Counted from the stretch's first letter, positions 26,788-34,955 are shown. The stretch: DNA of 55,159 bases from an uncultured Eubacteriales bacterium (GCA_949840345.1 CATKWX010000010.1:1-55159), one strand, 5' to 3'. Notes: generated by a model not told the origin, from the sequence alone. Program-made: numbers and translations.

Positions 26788-27486
26788 ATGCCAATAAAAA
26801 TGAAGGAACTCCCATTATGTGAAAGACCTTATGAGAAATTAGAACTGTATGGAGCAGAAGTGTTAACTAACTCCGAATTATTAGCAATAATAATAAAAAC
26901 TGGAACAAAAGACGAAACATCTGTCATGCTAGCTCAGAAAATTTTAAATTTAAAATCAGACAATGAAAATCAAGATTTAAGATTTCTGCACGACATATCA
27001 ATAAAAGAACTAATGACAATAAAAGGAATTGGAAAAGTAAAGGCAATACAAATAAAAGCAATAGGGGAGTTAACTAAAAGATTGTCAAAGCCAATAAATA
27101 ATATGAAAATAAAAGTGAAAAGTCCAGGAGATATTGCTAATTTATTTATGCAAGAATTAAGATATGAAAAAAGAGAAATTATGAAATTAATTATTCTAAA
27201 TAGCAAAAATGTAATACAAAAAATGGTTAATATTTCTTTAGGGGCTACTAATAGTGCATCAGTTGAACCTAAAGAAATTTTATTAGAGGCAATAAAAGGA
27301 CAAGCAAATAGGATAATATTAATACATAATCACCCTAGCGGAGATCCAACTCCAAGTAAAGCAGATTATATGGTTACAGATAGAATATATGAATGTGCAG
27401 ATATAATGGGAATAGAACTACTTGACCATATAGTTATAGGAGATGGAAAATACGAAAGTATATTATCAAAAACAAAATCACAATGA
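26788..27486 (+). CDS. radC: RadC-family JAB-domain protein
   Basis: 232 residues. The N-terminal half has RPYEKLELYGAEVLTNSELL and a helix-hairpin-helix (MTIKGIGKVKAIQIKAI); the C-terminal half is a JAB1/MPN-like metalloprotease fold with HNHPSGDPTPSKADYMVTD (H-x-H-P-S-G-x-P-x-P-S-x-x-D). Despite its name the family is not established as a repair enzyme. GAAAGGAAG lies upstream of ATG. Position before mreB is conserved in many Firmicutes. Confidence 0.93.
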   Translation: MPIKMKELPLCERPYEKLELYGAEVLTNSELLAIIIKTGTKDETSVMLAQKILNLKSDNENQDLRFLHDISIKELMTIKGIGKVKAIQIKAIGELTKRLSKPINNMKIKVKSPGDIANLFMQELRYEKREIMKLIILNSKNVIQKMVNISLGATNSASVEPKEILLEAIKGQANRIILIHNHPSGDPTPSKADYMVTDRIYECADIMGIELLDHIVIGDGKYESILSKTKSQ

Positions 27487-27501
27487 TTATACAAAAGATA
27501 T

Positions 27502-27618
27502 ATTGCAAACGTTGTAGGGAACGGCGCCCACATCGACCCGTTCTTCGAAGGGATACCCTAGCACTGTAGGGGCATCGTTTGTAGGAATACCCGTTATACT
27601 TAGACACCACTGTGTCCG
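27502..27618 (+). repeat. Family A plus family B elements before mreB
   Basis: Leader ATTGCAAACGTT, a degenerate family A copy (27514-27540), then a family B copy (27566-27618) with arms GGGGCATCG/TGTGTCCG and GGAATACCC. A GTGAATAGTGAAGAATGAAG tract follows. Confidence 0.75.
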
Positions 27619-27657
27619 TTTTAATTAATAGTGAAAAGTGAATAGTGAAGAATGAAG

Positions 27658-27692
27658 AGTACAAAATTTGCTATTCGCAAATTTTGAGGAGG
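27658..27692 (+). promoter_or_regulatory. SD-proximal hairpin of mreB
   Basis: AGTAC then AAAATTTGC, loop TATTC, GCAAATTTT, then GAGGAGG. The ribosome site abuts the 3' arm, 9 bases before the ATG. Confidence 0.65.
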
Positions 27693-27700
27693 AAAGAAAG

Positions 27701-28744
27701 ATGTTTAAAAAGTTGAATTTATTTAATTTTGGTGGAAAAGATATAGGAATAGATTTAGGTACAGCAAATATTTTAGTAACTTTAAAAGGAAAAGGGATTG
27801 TACTAAAAGAGCCATCAGTAGTTGCAATAGATAGAAGAAGTGGAGCAATAATGGCAACAGGACATGAAGCAAAAGAAATGTTAGGAAGAACACCAGACCA
27901 AATAAAAGCAGTAAGACCACTTAAGGATGGAGTTATAGCAGATTTTACAGCAACACAATTACTATTAAAAAATATAATAACAAAAGTATGCCAAAGATAC
28001 AATGCTGGAAGACCAAGAGTAGTAGTTGGTGTACCATCAGGGATTACAGAAGTAGAAGAAAGAGCTGTTGAAGAATCAGTAGTACAAGCTGGAGCAAGAG
28101 AAGTATATTTAGTAGATGAACCTATGGCAGCAGCAATTGGAGCTAATTTAGATGTAGCAGAACCAAGTGGAAGTATAATCGTAGATATTGGTGGAGGAAC
28201 AACAGAAGTAGCAGTAATATCATTAGGGGGAATAGTAATAAGTCACTCTTTAAGAATTGCCGGAGATGAACTAGACGAAGATATTGTAAACTACATTAAA
28301 AAAGAGATGAATGTTGCAATAGGAGAAACAACTGCTGAACAAATAAAAATGGAAATAGGATGTGCCTTACCACTTATGACAGAGGAAACTATGGAAGTAA
28401 GAGGAAGAGATTTAACAACTGGTTTACCCAAAAATATAACTATAACATCAACACAAATGGAAGAGGCAATGAGAGATTCTATATCAGAAATAATAGATGT
28501 TGTAAAATCTACTTTAGAAAAAACTCCACCAGAATTAGCATCCGATATTGTAGAAAAAGGTATTGTTTTAGCAGGAGGAGGGGCACTAATTAGAAATTTA
28601 GATAAATTACTTAGTCAAAAAACAAATATGCCAGTATTTATAGCTGAAAATCCATTAGATTGTGTTGTAAAAGGAACAGGAAAAACATTAGAAGACTTAG
28701 AGCGTCTAAAATCTGTCCTAATAAATGCAAGAAGACGCAGATAA
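27701..28744 (+). CDS. mreB: Rod shape-determining protein MreB
   Basis: 347 residues from ATG 27701 (GAGGAGG upstream; an upstream in-frame codon at 27668 lacks a site). Actin-fold motifs: IGIDLGTANILV (phosphate 1), VDIGGGTTEVAV (phosphate 2), VLAGGGALIRNLD (adenosine), VYLVDEPMAAAIGANL (connect). It polymerises on the inner membrane and steers lateral wall synthesis with MreC, MreD and the PBP2 encoded downstream. The mre genes here are separated by ~200-base repeat-filled gaps rather than packed tightly. Confidence 0.96.
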   Translation: MFKKLNLFNFGGKDIGIDLGTANILVTLKGKGIVLKEPSVVAIDRRSGAIMATGHEAKEMLGRTPDQIKAVRPLKDGVIADFTATQLLLKNIITKVCQRYNAGRPRVVVGVPSGITEVEERAVEESVVQAGAREVYLVDEPMAAAIGANLDVAEPSGSIIVDIGGGTTEVAVISLGGIVISHSLRIAGDELDEDIVNYIKKEMNVAIGETTAEQIKMEIGCALPLMTEETMEVRGRDLTTGLPKNITITSTQMEEAMRDSISEIIDVVKSTLEKTPPELASDIVEKGIVLAGGGALIRNLDKLLSQKTNMPVFIAENPLDCVVKGTGKTLEDLERLKSVLINARRRR

Positions 28745-28753
28745 AGTGAATAA

Positions 28754-28879
28754 AATATTGTAAACATTGTAGGGGCAGATGGCTTGCCTTACGGCAAGAA
28801 TGAAGAATTAATAGTGAATAGTGAATAATAGTATGTAGGGAACGGCTTCCAAAGCCGTTCCGTAGACACCACTGTGCCC
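28754..28879 (+). repeat. Family A and partial family B elements between mreB and mreC
   Basis: 28769-28798: GTAGGGGCAGATGGCTTGCC with TACGGCAAG. 28835-28862: arms GGAACGGCT and AGCCGTTCC around TCCAA. Then TAGACACCACTGTGCCC, the right end of family B. A GAATTAATAGTGAATAGTG tract lies between. Confidence 0.75.
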
Positions 28880-28903
28880 TATGCAGTGAATAATGAATAG
28901 TGA

Positions 28904-28939
28904 AGAGTACAAAATTTGCTATTCGCAAATTTTGAGGAG
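28904..28939 (+). promoter_or_regulatory. SD-proximal hairpin of mreC
   Basis: Essentially the same sequence as before mreB: AAAATTTGC TATTC GCAAATTTT then GAGGAG, 8 bases before ATG 28948. Confidence 0.65.
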
Positions 28940-28947
28940 AATATCTT

Positions 28948-29760
28948 ATGAATTTTATAAATAAAAATAAAAAATCCAGTATTATAGGCATATTAATAAC
29001 CATTATTATATTAATAATATTAGTAATAGTTACCAATAATAATTCAATGCATATGGAAGGTATTGCAGGCAAAATTGTAATGCCTATCCAGAATGGATTA
29101 ACATATTTGAAAAATAAGATAACTGGAAATAATGAATTCTTTATAGATATAAAAAATCTTAGAACAGAAAATGAGGAACTTAAGCAGAACAATAAAGAAC
29201 TAGAACAACAGTTAAGAGAATTAGAAATAATAAAAGCTGAAAATGAAATGTTAAAAGAATACACTAATTTAACAGAAAAATACTCAGAGTACAAGACAAT
29301 ACCTGCATACATAATAAACAGAGATATAAGCAACTTGAGTGAGAATATAGTTATAAATGTAGGGTCAAATGATGGAGTAGAACCTAATATGTGTGTAATT
29401 TCAGAAAAGGGATTAGTAGGTTACGTTGTATCTTCAACAGAAAATACAGCAAAGGTTCAAACAATAATAGACACATCCACAAACGTTAGCTCAATTATAA
29501 CAACTACAAGAGATAGTATAGTTTGTAAAGGAATTCTAGATAGTGATACAACAATAAAAGCAACATATATTCCTATAGATGCAACACTTGCAATCGGAGA
29601 TACTGTAGAAACATCAGGAATGGGAGGAATATATCCTAGAGGAATTACAATAGGAACCATAAAAGAAATAGTTAATACTAAAAATATAGCTGACAGATAT
29701 GCAATAGTTGAAACAGCAGTAGATTTTGCAAAGTTGGAGACTGTATTAGTAATAAAATAG
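28948..29760 (+). CDS. mreC: Rod shape-determining protein MreC
   Basis: 270 residues: short basic cytoplasmic start (MNFINKNKKSS), one membrane segment (IIGILITIIILIILVIVT), a coiled coil (residues ~70-115, NEELKQNNKELEQQLRELEI), then the periplasmic-side double beta-barrel (IINRDISNLSENIVINVGS, GLVGYV, IYPRGITIGTI). It links MreB to the wall synthases. Follows mreB after a 203-base repeat-rich gap and has its own ribosome site. Confidence 0.94.
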   Translation: MNFINKNKKSSIIGILITIIILIILVIVTNNNSMHMEGIAGKIVMPIQNGLTYLKNKITGNNEFFIDIKNLRTENEELKQNNKELEQQLRELEIIKAENEMLKEYTNLTEKYSEYKTIPAYIINRDISNLSENIVINVGSNDGVEPNMCVISEKGLVGYVVSSTENTAKVQTIIDTSTNVSSIITTTRDSIVCKGILDSDTTIKATYIPIDATLAIGDTVETSGMGGIYPRGITIGTIKEIVNTKNIADRYAIVETAVDFAKLETVLVIK

Positions 29761-29771
29761 CAACATATTTA

Positions 29772-29932
29772 TTGCAAACACTGTAGGGAACGGCTTCCAA
29801 AGCCGTTCCGCAAATAAATACAAGCAAAATCCATTGTAAATGTTGTAGGGGTCGGCGTCTCCGACGACCTGCACCACAAAGGAATACCTGAATAATAATG
29901 AATAAAATTGTAGGGGACGGTCTTGACCGACC
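29772..29932 (+). repeat. Three family A hairpins between mreC and mreD
   Basis: 29783-29810 has arms GGAACGGCT/AGCCGTTCC; 29845-29871 has GGTCGGCG/CCGACGACC; 29910-29932 has GGACGGTC/GACCGACC. Three different arm sequences, each self-complementary, share the GTAGG start and the ATTG(C/T)AAA leader in the first two. Confidence 0.8.
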
Positions 29933-29940
29933 AAAAAAAT

Positions 29941-29973
29941 GAAGAGTACAAAACTCTTCAAGTTTTGAGGAGG
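29941..29973 (+). promoter_or_regulatory. SD-proximal hairpin of mreD
   Basis: GAAGAGTAC then AAAACTCTTCAAGTTTT, then GAGGAGG. The arm AAAACT/AGTTTT differs from the mreB/mreC version but the fold and the abutting SD are kept. Confidence 0.65.
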
Positions 29974-29978
29974 AAATT

Positions 29979-30509
29979 ATGAAGAAAGTACTAATATACA
30001 TAGGAATATTTATAACATTTATCTTCATATACCTTTTGCAGTCAAACTTATTTACTTGGTTCAATATTGCAGGAGTACAGCCCAATTTATTTGTTATACT
30101 AATACTATTTTGTGGACTATTTACTGGAAAAAATTCAGGACTTATATGTGGAGTAATATTCGGAATATTATTAGATTTGTTTTTACAAACAAGTGTAATA
30201 ATAGAACCAATAATGTTAGGGATTTTAGGATATGTAAGTGGAATATTAGCAAAGAACTTTTCAAAAGAAAATAGGCTAAACATAATGATAATGGTAATAG
30301 CAACTACTTTTATTTATGAGATAGGAGTATATACATTAAAAATAATAATAAATAGCTTACAATTGGAGATATTGGAATTCATAAGGATAGTGCTTATAGA
30401 AACTATATATAATGCAATGATTACAATAATAATTTATCCAATGTTTCAACACCTCGGGTTAAAAGTAGAAGACAAGTTATTTGGAAATAAAATATTAAGA
30501 TATTTCTAA
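29979..30509 (+). CDS. mreD: Rod shape-determining protein MreD
   Basis: 176 residues with about five to six membrane segments (VLIYIGIFITFIFIYLLQS first; PNLFVILILFCGLFTG second) and the family phrase GVIFGILLDLFLQTS. A small integral membrane partner of MreC. GAGGAGG lies 5 bases before the ATG. The next gene, mrdA, begins 19 bases after its stop. Confidence 0.92.
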   Translation: MKKVLIYIGIFITFIFIYLLQSNLFTWFNIAGVQPNLFVILILFCGLFTGKNSGLICGVIFGILLDLFLQTSVIIEPIMLGILGYVSGILAKNFSKENRLNIMIMVIATTFIYEIGVYTLKIIINSLQLEILEFIRIVLIETIYNAMITIIIYPMFQHLGLKVEDKLFGNKILRYF

Positions 30510-30528
30510 AACAGAAGGCGGTGGAAAT

Positions 30529-32613
30529 GTGATAGATACTGATAGAAATAAATTAAGATATAATATAATAAATTTAATAATATATGCAGTAGGAATAATA
30601 CTTGTTTTGAGACTGTTTAATTTTCAAATAATACATGGAGAAGAATATAGACAACTTTCAAATAATAGGCTAACAAGAGAGATAGTAGTTACTCCAACAA
30701 GAGGAAATATATTAGATAGAACAGGAAATATATTAGTAGGAAATACAATGGGCTTCGAATTACAATTATATAAAAGCAAAATAGATAATGAGACGCTAAA
30801 TAAAACAATACTAAATGTAATAAGCATACTAGAAAAAAATGGAGATACATATACAGATAATTTTCCAATAAAAATTAATCCATTTGAGTATAGTTATCAA
30901 GGGGAAACTTTAACAAATTGGAAAAAAAATAATAAATTAGATGAAAATACTACAGCAGAAGAAGCATTTTTTAGTTTTGCTACAAAGTATGAAGTAAAAA
31001 ATAATGATATAGAAGAAATAAGAAAAATAATTGGAATAAGATATAGGATGCAAACAGAAGGATATAGTAGTACAACCCCATTAATAATATCAAGAAATAT
31101 CAGCAGACAAAGTTTTATAGAATTAGATGAACAAAGTAACGACTTCCCAGGAGTAGATGCTGTGACAAAGTCTCTAAGAGATTATAAACATGGAAGTCTT
31201 GCTTCTCACATAATTGGATATATGGGAAGAATAAACGAAGAAGAATATAGAGAAAAAAGCGGAAACTATGGAATGAACGATTACATAGGAAAGTTTGGAA
31301 TGGAATATATATTTGAAGACTACTTAAGGGGGAAGTCTGGAAAAAGACAAGTTGACATGGATATAAATGGAACAAGAGTAGCAGAATATGATACAGAAGA
31401 AGCAATACAAGGTTCTGATGTAGTATTAACAATAGATGCTTCATTGCAAAAAGTAGCAGAAAAGGCATTATCAGATAATTTAGAAAAATTGCGAAATGGA
31501 GGTTTTGGGGAAGTTTGTAATGCTACTAGAGGAGCAATAATAGTTACTAATGTAAAAACAGGAGAGATACTAGCAATGGTAAGCTTGCCAGATTACGAAC
31601 CACAATTGTTTTTAAATGGAATTAGTGATGAAAAGTGGACAGAATATAAAGAGAACAATGCTTTATACAATGTTGCAGCGCAAGGAAGCTATGCACCAGG
31701 TTCTATATTTAAAATGGTAACAGCAATTGCGGGGTTAGAAAGTGGAGTTATAACAACAACAGAGAAAATAAATGATACAGGAGTATATCCATATGGACAT
31801 AATCCAGTATGTTGGATTTGGACATTATATCATGGAGGGCATGGTTTAATAAATGTATCAGAAGCAATAGAAAAATCTTGTAATTATTTTTTCTATGAGA
31901 TAGGTTATAGAATGGGAATAGAAGAATTGGAAAAATATGCAACATATTTTGGACTAGGTAAAAAAACAGGTGTAGAGGTACGTAATGAAACTACTGGAAC
32001 CTTGGCAGGAAAAACATATTATGAAAAAGAAAAAAAGGGGGAGACATGGTATTTAGGAAATACATTGTCAGCAGTAATAGGACAAGCCGAAAATTCATTT
32101 TCACCACTACAAATTGCTAAGTACATAAGTATGCTTGCAAATGGTGGAAAAAATATAGACTTAACACTTATAAAAACAATTATAAACCAAGATGGTACAC
32201 AAGTGTCAAGAGAAGAAATAGACAAATATGTAGATAAAGTAATAGGTAGAGTAAATGAGGATAAAGAAGATTTAAACATAAGCGAAGAAAATATAAATGC
32301 AATACTAAAAGGAATGAAATCAGTTACAAGTGATAGAGAAGGAACAGCATATTCAGCATTTAGAAATCTCGATATAGAAGTTGGAGGAAAAACGGGTTCT
32401 GCAGAAGCTGGAAACAAGCAAAATGGATGGTTCGTCGGTTTTGCACCATTTGATGAACCTGAAATATCAGTAGTGGTATTTGTAGAGGGAGGAGAACACG
32501 GAAGTTATGCTGCTGGAATAGCTAGAGATGTAATAGCAGAATATTTTGGAATGGATGCAGAAACAGTAATAGAAGATAATACAATAAAAACATATATGCA
32601 AACAATACAATAA
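30529..32613 (+). CDS. mrdA: Penicillin-binding protein 2, elongation transpeptidase
   Basis: 694 residues, GTG start 30529 with GAAGGCGGTGG upstream. One N-terminal membrane segment (INLIIYAVGIILVLRLFNF), a pedestal/dimerisation domain (PTRGNILDRTGNILVGN), then the transpeptidase: SxxK at PGSIFKM (Ser392, Lys395), SCN near 450, KTG near 621 (GGKTGSAE). It cross-links peptidoglycan during side-wall growth with MreBCD. An insertion around residues 95-160 is long for the class but usual in clostridial PBP2. No RodA gene is adjacent. Confidence 0.94.
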   Translation: MIDTDRNKLRYNIINLIIYAVGIILVLRLFNFQIIHGEEYRQLSNNRLTREIVVTPTRGNILDRTGNILVGNTMGFELQLYKSKIDNETLNKTILNVISILEKNGDTYTDNFPIKINPFEYSYQGETLTNWKKNNKLDENTTAEEAFFSFATKYEVKNNDIEEIRKIIGIRYRMQTEGYSSTTPLIISRNISRQSFIELDEQSNDFPGVDAVTKSLRDYKHGSLASHIIGYMGRINEEEYREKSGNYGMNDYIGKFGMEYIFEDYLRGKSGKRQVDMDINGTRVAEYDTEEAIQGSDVVLTIDASLQKVAEKALSDNLEKLRNGGFGEVCNATRGAIIVTNVKTGEILAMVSLPDYEPQLFLNGISDEKWTEYKENNALYNVAAQGSYAPGSIFKMVTAIAGLESGVITTTEKINDTGVYPYGHNPVCWIWTLYHGGHGLINVSEAIEKSCNYFFYEIGYRMGIEELEKYATYFGLGKKTGVEVRNETTGTLAGKTYYEKEKKGETWYLGNTLSAVIGQAENSFSPLQIAKYISMLANGGKNIDLTLIKTIINQDGTQVSREEIDKYVDKVIGRVNEDKEDLNISEENINAILKGMKSVTSDREGTAYSAFRNLDIEVGGKTGSAEAGNKQNGWFVGFAPFDEPEISVVVFVEGGEHGSYAAGIARDVIAEYFGMDAETVIEDNTIKTYMQTIQ

Positions 32614-32623
32614 CATAATTTAC

Positions 32624-32773
32624 GCAATTAAATATAATTTTAAAAAAATCTGCCACTCCTTAAACGCGGTCTAATACGAAACAAAAAATAATGTATCGCT
32701 ACGATAATAGGGATATCTACAGTTAAAGCTACCAGAAGGCGGAGTTCGATTTTTTTAAAATATATTTAATTGC
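32624..32773 (+). mobile_element. MITE-like element, copy 2, without nested hairpin
   Basis: Terminal repeats GCAATTAAATATAATTTTAA and the complementary TTTTAAAATATATTTAATTG (one-base indel). The interior CTGCCACTCCTTAAACGCGG ... GTATCGCTACGATAAT ... AGAAGGCGGAGTTCGAT matches copies 1 and 3, but the family A hairpin is absent at the CGCGG junction. Confidence 0.85.
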
Positions 32774-32798
32774 TTATAATAAATTTATTGCAAATGCT

Positions 32799-32824
32799 GT
32801 AGGGGCGGGCCCTGTGTCCGACCG
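32799..32824 (+). repeat. Family A hairpin before minC
   Basis: Leader ATTGCAAATGCT, then GTAGGGGCGGGCCCTGTGTC and CGACCG; a poorly paired copy. Confidence 0.65.
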
Positions 32825-32875
32825 TGCTCAAAGGAAATATCTTAATAAATAATAAAATAAAAGGAGGAAAAACAA

Positions 32876-33487
32876 ATGGAAAATTGTGTTAGTATCAATT
32901 CAAAACAAGAAAAAATCATAATAAAAATTGCAGGACCAGCTACACATGAAGAAGTTATTAATTGTATGAAGGAAAAAATACCACAATTAAGTAAAATGTA
33001 TCAAGAAGAAAAAATACCAATACTAGTAGTAGGAAAAGTATTAAAACAAAAAGAAATGGAAGAAATAAAAGACTTAATAAAACAAAACATAGATGTAGAA
33101 ATAGAATTCGATAGTCCAAAAGAAATGGGTCTTTCAGTTATAAGAAAAGTATATGAAAAAAATACTGAAACATCAGAAACAAAATATTACAGAGGGTCTT
33201 TAAGATGCGGACAAAAAATAGAATTTGAAGGAAGCCTAGTAATAATAGGAGATGTAAATGGAGGAGCTGAAGTTATTGCTGGAGAAAATATTACAGTACT
33301 GGGAACATTAAGAGGACTAGCACATGCTGGCGCAAAAGGAAATAAAAAAGCGATAATTGCAGCAAGTGCAATAGATGCTCCGCAGATGAGAATATCAAAT
33401 TTAGTAAAAGAAGTAGTAAAAGAAGAATTGCAAGTAAAAAAATGCATATATGCATATGTAAAAGACGAGGAGATTATAATAGAATAA
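32876..33487 (+). CDS. minC: Septum-site determining protein MinC
   Basis: 203 residues. The N-terminal domain (1-95) leads to a C-terminal right-handed beta-helix with RGSLRCGQKIEFEGSLVIIG, DVNGGAEVIAGENITVLGTL, GLAHAGAKGNKKAIIAA and the MinD-binding RISN motif (QMRISNLV). MinC blocks FtsZ assembly away from midcell. AAAGGAGG precedes the ATG. Normally minD and minE follow; here a MITE-like element and opposite-strand genes follow instead, so minC appears separated from its partners. Confidence 0.93.
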   Translation: MENCVSINSKQEKIIIKIAGPATHEEVINCMKEKIPQLSKMYQEEKIPILVVGKVLKQKEMEEIKDLIKQNIDVEIEFDSPKEMGLSVIRKVYEKNTETSETKYYRGSLRCGQKIEFEGSLVIIGDVNGGAEVIAGENITVLGTLRGLAHAGAKGNKKAIIAASAIDAPQMRISNLVKEVVKEELQVKKCIYAYVKDEEIIIE

Positions 33488-33539
33488 GGGGTATTATTAT
33501 GTACCGTAAAGGGTCGACGACTTGTTTAATATCATTTAA

Positions 33540-33708
33540 GCAATTAAATATAATTTTAAAAAAATCTGCCACTCCTTAAACGCGGCAAATGTTGTAGGGA
33601 ACGACGCCCTCGTCGTTCCGTTAAATTGTATCGCTACGATAATAGGGATATCTACAGTTAAAGCTACCAGAAGGCGGAGTTCGATTTTTTTAAAATATAT
33701 TTAATTGC
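33540..33708 (+). mobile_element. MITE-like element, copy 3, with nested hairpin element
   Basis: Same terminal repeats and orientation as copy 2 at the other side of minC. Between CGCGG and GTATCGCTACG it carries the family A hairpin with GGAACGACG/CGTCGTTCC arms and its CAAATGTT leader (33593-33619), at the same place as in copy 1. Confidence 0.85.
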
Positions 33709-33745
33709 TTATAACGAATAAACATATTGCAAATTAATATTTTTC

Positions 33746-34133
33746 TTACGATAGCAACAACAAAATTAATGCAATAAATAATCCTGTATCATCTACGCCT
33801 TCATTATATAAAAAGAAAATTAGTGAAAGCAATAGAATATCATCATAATGTAATCTAATGCCAAATATATCAAGGAAATCTCTATTTTCTAAAGAATTGC
33901 TATTATTACATTTTTCATTTGAGTTATTATCTGCATGAAACGATTTATCTGTGGTCTCATTTTCTTTTACCGAGCAAGAAAAATCTTTTTTTCCATATTG
34001 TAGAGGCGCACGCCCCTGTCCGCCCGTATGGAGAATATGATTTTTTATTTGCATTATGATTCTGAAAAGGATTTTTATAAAAACTATTAGTTTTAAACCT
34101 TGGAAAACCTAAAAATGGAAAACTTAAACTCAT
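33746..34133 (-). CDS. Small membrane-end protein, reading frame joined by CGG +1 shift inside a hairpin element
   Basis: The ATG (34133) overlaps the TGA of the upstream gene (ATGA), a classic coupled start. Frame 0 runs MSLSFPFLGFPRFKTNSF...KKSYSPYG, then CGG. Skipping C (34022) enters GGA CAG GGG CGT and continues 91 residues to DDILLLSLIFFLYNEGVDDT and a hydrophobic end (GLFIALILLLLS). Total about 128 residues. The region around the break (34000-34026) is a family A hairpin copy in antisense. Frame 0 otherwise stops after ~20 more codons. Short clostridial proteins ending in DDLLLLALIFLL-type tails are common; function unknown. Supported by coupling, frame restoration and the sensible C-terminus. 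Confidence 0.65.
34020..34022 (-). other. In-frame CGG, +1 shift site 6
   Basis: Minus strand frame 0: TAC GGG CGG ACA GGG. Skipping C: GGG GGA CAG GGG CGT, which is open to the stop at 33746. The CGG is supplied by a hairpin-family copy. Confidence 0.65.
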
Positions 34134-34634
34134 GATTTACCATCGCCATTTTGTTTAGAAAATACATCTATCATTTTAGACATATTTAAAAATTGTATAT
34201 ACTGGTCGACCTTACTTTTTCTACTATCTTTTAAGTAAGGCTTTAGGGAAATAAGTAATTTAGACCTTGGGTCTTCTTTAGAATTCATTTTATCCATAAT
34301 AGTTTTAAACTTCATAATAGTTTCAAAGTCAATTCCCATATTATTAAAACTGTTTTCATTTTTATTAGAAGCTTCGCTTGAATTATTTGTATGTTCTGAT
34401 GAATTGCCTTCTGTGTTACCCGTAGGAGTCGAGGCATCCGTCGTTCCGTTTAGAATTATTATTTAACATAGACATTAAATTACTAATAGCCTCAGGAGAG
34501 ATGGAAGCATTATTATTAGAAGAATCATTGCCTTTGTTAGAAGAATTCATATTAGATATAATCTTTTGTAAATCTTCTGGAATATTCCCATTATTTATCA
34601 TAGATTTAATTTTATCAAAAGCATTTTCTTCCAT
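34130..34634 (-). CDS. Asn/Ser-rich small protein, joined by CGG +1 shift inside a hairpin element
   Basis: Frame 0 from ATG 34634 (strong GAGGAGG, 7 bases upstream) encodes MEENAFDKIKSMINNGNIPE...ISNLMSMLNNNSK, then CGG and ten more codons to TAA. Skipping C (34448) gives K GTTDASTPTG and a low-complexity Asn/Ser linker that runs without stop into GIDFETIMKFKTIMDKMNSK and LLISLKPYLKDSRKSKVDQY. Total about 167 residues. The helical head and the basic LKPYLKxxRKxKVDQYIQ tail occur together in clostridial proteins of unknown function. The CGG comes from an antisense family A copy (34422-34448). It overlaps the next gene by ATGA and follows a 47-codon gene. Confidence 0.7.
34446..34448 (-). other. 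In-frame CGG, +1 shift site 5
   Basis: Minus strand frame 0: TCT AAA CGG AAC GAC. Skipping C: AAA GGA ACG ACG GAT GCC, open through to the stop at 34130. Confidence 0.72.
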
Positions 34635-34650
34635 AATCTTTCCTCCTCTG

Positions 34651-34760
34651 CGGAACGACGCCCATCTGTTCCCTACATACCATTATTCACTATTCATTAT
34701 TAACTATTCACTTAGGCCGCCGCTTCGTAGATAATCTTCCGACGGTGCCCCTACATTTAC
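34651..34760 (-). repeat. Family A and B fragments with GAATAGTGAA tract
   Basis: Minus-oriented CGGAACGACGCCCATCTG and TTCCCTAC at 34651-34676, a TGAATAGTTAATAATGAAT tract, then GGAAGATTATCTACGAAGCG (minus) and GGGGCACCGTCGG. The GGAAGATTATCTACGA block also occurs at 45479 before the thioesterase terminator. Confidence 0.65.
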
Positions 34761-34811
34761 TATTCATTGTTCAATAGGGTGCAAATATGCACATTTACGG
34801 GTACTGATGTT

Positions 34812-34955
34812 TTACATATTTTTAATCTTATTTAAAATTTCGTTTTTATCATTATTTTTTAGTATCTCATTGGCTTTAGCCATACCCTTTTCTAATTCTT
34901 TTGGATCCATTTTAGATAACATATCCATAAGCTTTGACATATCTACATTTTCCAC
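34812..34955 (-). CDS. 47-residue helical protein, first of three small genes
   Basis: GTG start (34955) with AAGAGGTGA 6 bases upstream. It reads MENVDMSKLMDMLSKMDPKE, then LEKGMAKANEILKN and a lysine-rich end. It is too short for usual ORF listing but has clear codon bias, amphipathic helices and a ribosome site. Similar SKLMDMLSKMD-type peptides occur in Clostridia beside the two genes that follow here. Function unknown. Confidence 0.7.
   Translation of the reverse strand: MENVDMSKLMDMLSKMDPKELEKGMAKANEILKNNDKNEILNKIKNM

Noticed and set aside
9228..34448. Explaining the six breaks as ordinary pseudogenes
   Set aside because: All six have the same one-base event at the same codon with open, conserved downstream frames, and in two genes coupling or operon structure is intact; decay would give varied lesions. 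Sequencing error is not excluded and is kept as the main rival.
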